Below, in pieces: positions 62,473 through 64,000 of a stretch of 64,000 nucleotides of DNA. The translations under genes and the position numbers were made by a program. The notes beneath the pieces were generated by a model that saw only the letters and a list, made by a program, of their open reading frames with translations, searched no databases and was not told the origin of the DNA. Within the stretch, counting starts at the first letter, position 1; every line of letters begins with the position of its first letter. This DNA comes from Bin90 sp965214635 (GTDB taxonomy: Bacteria > Chloroflexota > Dehalococcoidia > Lucifugimonadales > JADFKI01): assembly GCA_965214635.1 (NCBI GenBank), contig OZ243964.1:1736001-1800000 (forward strand), read 5' to 3'.

Positions 62473-64000
62473 TCAGCGGGGGGCTATAGTCCCCTCCCAC
62501 AGGCGCTCGTATTCGCCGTCCACTGCTCTATACTGCCCCGTCTTTATCTCATCGATGGCGTAGTCAGGCAGCGCTCTATCCATCACGCACATATCCCCAT
62601 ATCTTGCGAACGATGAGAACACAAAGTCCAGATTATCGAACCCGTGCTGCTTGCGGTGGATGGGCAGGTCGGCGGCGTCTAGGGGGTAGATGTGCAAGAA
62701 GAACTCTGCGTCTGTGTCGGCGGCGGTGCATTCTTGTTTTGCGTAGATGAGGTCGCCATCCACTAGATACACCTCATAGCCTGAGCTGATTACAGGTTCG
62801 CTGTCTCCGACTAGCCGCCCGAGGTAGTCTTCTGCGGACATCTTTTCAACTAGAGTTGGGGGCTGTGTCCCTTGTGGCAGCAGTGTGGTGGCGACGCACA
62901 GACCGGTTTGCGTCTGTGTCCAAGCCTCTGTAGTTATATCGTCTGACTGCTCGCTCATGGTCAATACAGCCAGTTCGTTCGGAGCACAGGTGTCAGTGAA
63001 CAGCTGCACTAGCCGGCCGTCCACGACCATCGCCGTGCCGTCGGTGTTGTAGTCGAAATCAGGTTCCATGCTGTCCCAGAACTGTGCGAGAGCATCAGAT
63101 TTTTCCAGCGGCTCCCAAAGCCAGATTGTAAATGGCATGCCGGGTGGTAGGAACAACGGGCTTTCGTAAAGCATATACTCATCATATCTGTCATCTTTTG
63201 TAATGTTAGCAAAGTGAGTTATACCAAACTTTCTGTAGATGCGAGCGTACGCGTCCTCCCTAGCGTGAGTATCCATCTCCCGTATGCGGAAGTATTCATA
63301 GGAGTTCACCAAGCCGTCTAGGTTTACCACCGGAAAGCGAGAGAAGTACCCGACGACGCCTGAATCCCAAGACCCGATTACGCTCCCATCAGGCAGCACA
63401 TCGTTCATAATTTGCACACCTGCATATTGAGCAATCTCCCAATTATTATAATTGGTTGACTTGCTTAGGTGGTCGACAAACCTAAATGGCCTAGCGAAGT
63501 CTGTGTTCCACAGCAGGAAGAGCGCACCCACCACCACAATGCAAGTGCTCAAAATGATGCTCTCAAGACGCGATATGTGCCCACCAAAGTAGCGGACGAA
63601 GTAGATTACGACATAGCACCTGATTGGGGTTATCAGCGCCATCATCAGATACGCAGGCACGAAATACCATGGGTAGTATGGATCGTTCGGAGAGTCAAGC
63701 ATAACGGTCTGCGCAAATTTGGCGAGATGCCCTGCCGCTAGGCTGAACACGCCCGCCAAGAACACCAGCATCAGCCAGTCTCGGCGACTGCGTGAGCGCC
63801 GTGCGAACCACCACACCAGCAGCAAGTATACGCACACCTCCAGCGCAACGAGTATCTCATAGTCGAACACAGGGCGGCGTATTGTCCCCCAGAAACCCTC
63901 CAAGAGATTGGATCCACCGGCTCGCTCCCATCTGATCAGCGACCATGCTCGCTTGGTCGCTGCGCTCACGGGGATGATGCCACCGAACACGATGCCGTTG
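62473..64000 (-). CDS. polytopic membrane protein with large C-terminal soluble domain, N-terminus beyond window
   Basis: The frame is open to the right edge, so the start lies beyond 64000; a GTG at 63990 is in frame. The visible N-terminal half has about four membrane segments (EILVALEVCVYLLLVWWF, WLMLVFLAGVFSLAAGH, YFVPAYLMMALITPI, IILSTCIVVVGALFLLW). The soluble part opens DVLPDGSVIGSWDSGVVGYFSRFPVVNLDGLVNSYEYF, a pattern common after the membrane half of GT39/PMT-like glycosyltransferases. Base use is more AT-rich than the neighbours, as in the similar gene at 18043. It is probably an envelope glycosyltransferase. Confidence 0.65.
   Translation of the reverse strand, partial: NGIVFGGIIPVSAATKRAWSLIRWERAGGSNLLEGFWGTIRRPVFDYEILVALEVCVYLLLVWWFARRSRSRRDWLMLVFLAGVFSLAAGHLAKFAQTVMLDSPNDPYYPWYFVPAYLMMALITPIRCYVVIYFVRYFGGHISRLESIILSTCIVVVGALFLLWNTDFARPFRFVDHLSKSTNYNNWEIAQYAGVQIMNDVLPDGSVIGSWDSGVVGYFSRFPVVNLDGLVNSYEYFRIREMDTHAREDAYARIYRKFGITHFANITKDDRYDEYMLYESPLFLPPGMPFTIWLWEPLEKSDALAQFWDSMEPDFDYNTDGTAMVVDGRLVQLFTDTCAPNELAVLTMSEQSDDITTEAWTQTQTGLCVATTLLPQGTQPPTLVEKMSAEDYLGRLVGDSEPVISSGYEVYLVDGDLIYAKQECTAADTDAEFFLHIYPLDAADLPIHRKQHGFDNLDFVFSSFARYGDMCVMDRALPDYAIDEIKTGQYRAVDGEYERLWEGTIAPR

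Noticed and set aside
1..64000. tRNA, rRNA or replication origin
   Set aside because: No CCA-ended cloverleaf, rRNA core sequence, DnaA-box cluster or dnaA/dnaN gene was noticed; small RNAs cannot be excluded by eye.

Overview
The window is GC-rich bacterial chromosome (roughly 60% GC by eye). It is densely coded on both strands and has no rRNA, tRNA or CRISPR array that I can see. The mixture suggests a Chloroflexota bacterium, most likely a Dehalococcoidia/SAR202-type uncultured lineage: luciferase-like flavin monooxygenases, several SDR/epimerase enzymes, RraA-type and cupin proteins, a homocysteine S-methyltransferase homologue, Uma2 nuclease, AEGF-type coiled-coil proteins, XdhC with a MocA-like protein, and frequent TTG starts. 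This is inference from gene content, not a phylogeny. Both window edges cut genes. Layout: 1-3.4 kb holds an SDR, a methyltransferase, a degenerate repeat and purA. 3.6-6.7 kb (minus) holds dapB, asd and dapA for lysine/diaminopimelate synthesis, closed by a strong terminator. 7.9-12.4 kb (minus) holds a 2-oxoacid dehydrogenase set (E1 alpha, E1 beta, E2) followed by lipB, the enzyme that starts lipoylation of E2. 12.5-30.9 kb is an accessory stretch with two LLM flavin oxidoreductases, secreted/lipoproteins, a membrane glycosyltransferase-like protein with a C17 tract in its 5' coding region, hemD, an epimerase, a methyltransferase-like unknown, an RraA homologue preceded by a G24 tract, a frameshifted alcohol dehydrogenase, a spondin-domain protein, an MFS exporter and a YceI-DsbA fusion. 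31-42.6 kb holds a lactonase, a FAD oxidoreductase, a peptide-type solute-binding lipoprotein, TatD, a LysR regulator, an aldo/keto reductase, Uma2 and an EVE protein. 42.8-48.5 kb holds ispD-ispF-cysS with overlapping starts and stops, then purM and purH. 49.3-50.2 kb is an intact IS1-family element with an 8-bp target duplication. 50.2-55.8 kb is a SAM-I riboswitch with terminator/antiterminator, followed by rhodanese, PfkB kinase, K+ channel, S-adenosylhomocysteinase, hotdog thioesterase and metK: a SAM-cycle unit. 56-64 kb holds phosphoglucomutase/phosphomannomutase, an ABC-F protein whose 3' end is part of a tandem duplication, a coiled-coil membrane protein, MocA-like and XdhC-like proteins, and a membrane protein running off the right edge. 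The most interesting item is at 29407-30870. A lipoprotein with a YceI-like domain is fused to a DsbA-like thioredoxin domain, and an in-frame TGA sits exactly where the first Cys of the CxxC active site belongs. A 6-bp GC-rich hairpin with a G-containing loop starts 17 nt after the TGA, which is the geometry of a bacterial SECIS. I read it as a probable selenoprotein. Other notable items are the paired poly-C/poly-G tracts sharing the same flank (possible phase variation), the riboswitch-controlled SAM-cycle cluster with an IS1 copy just upstream of its promoter, and the tandem duplication at the ABC-F locus.
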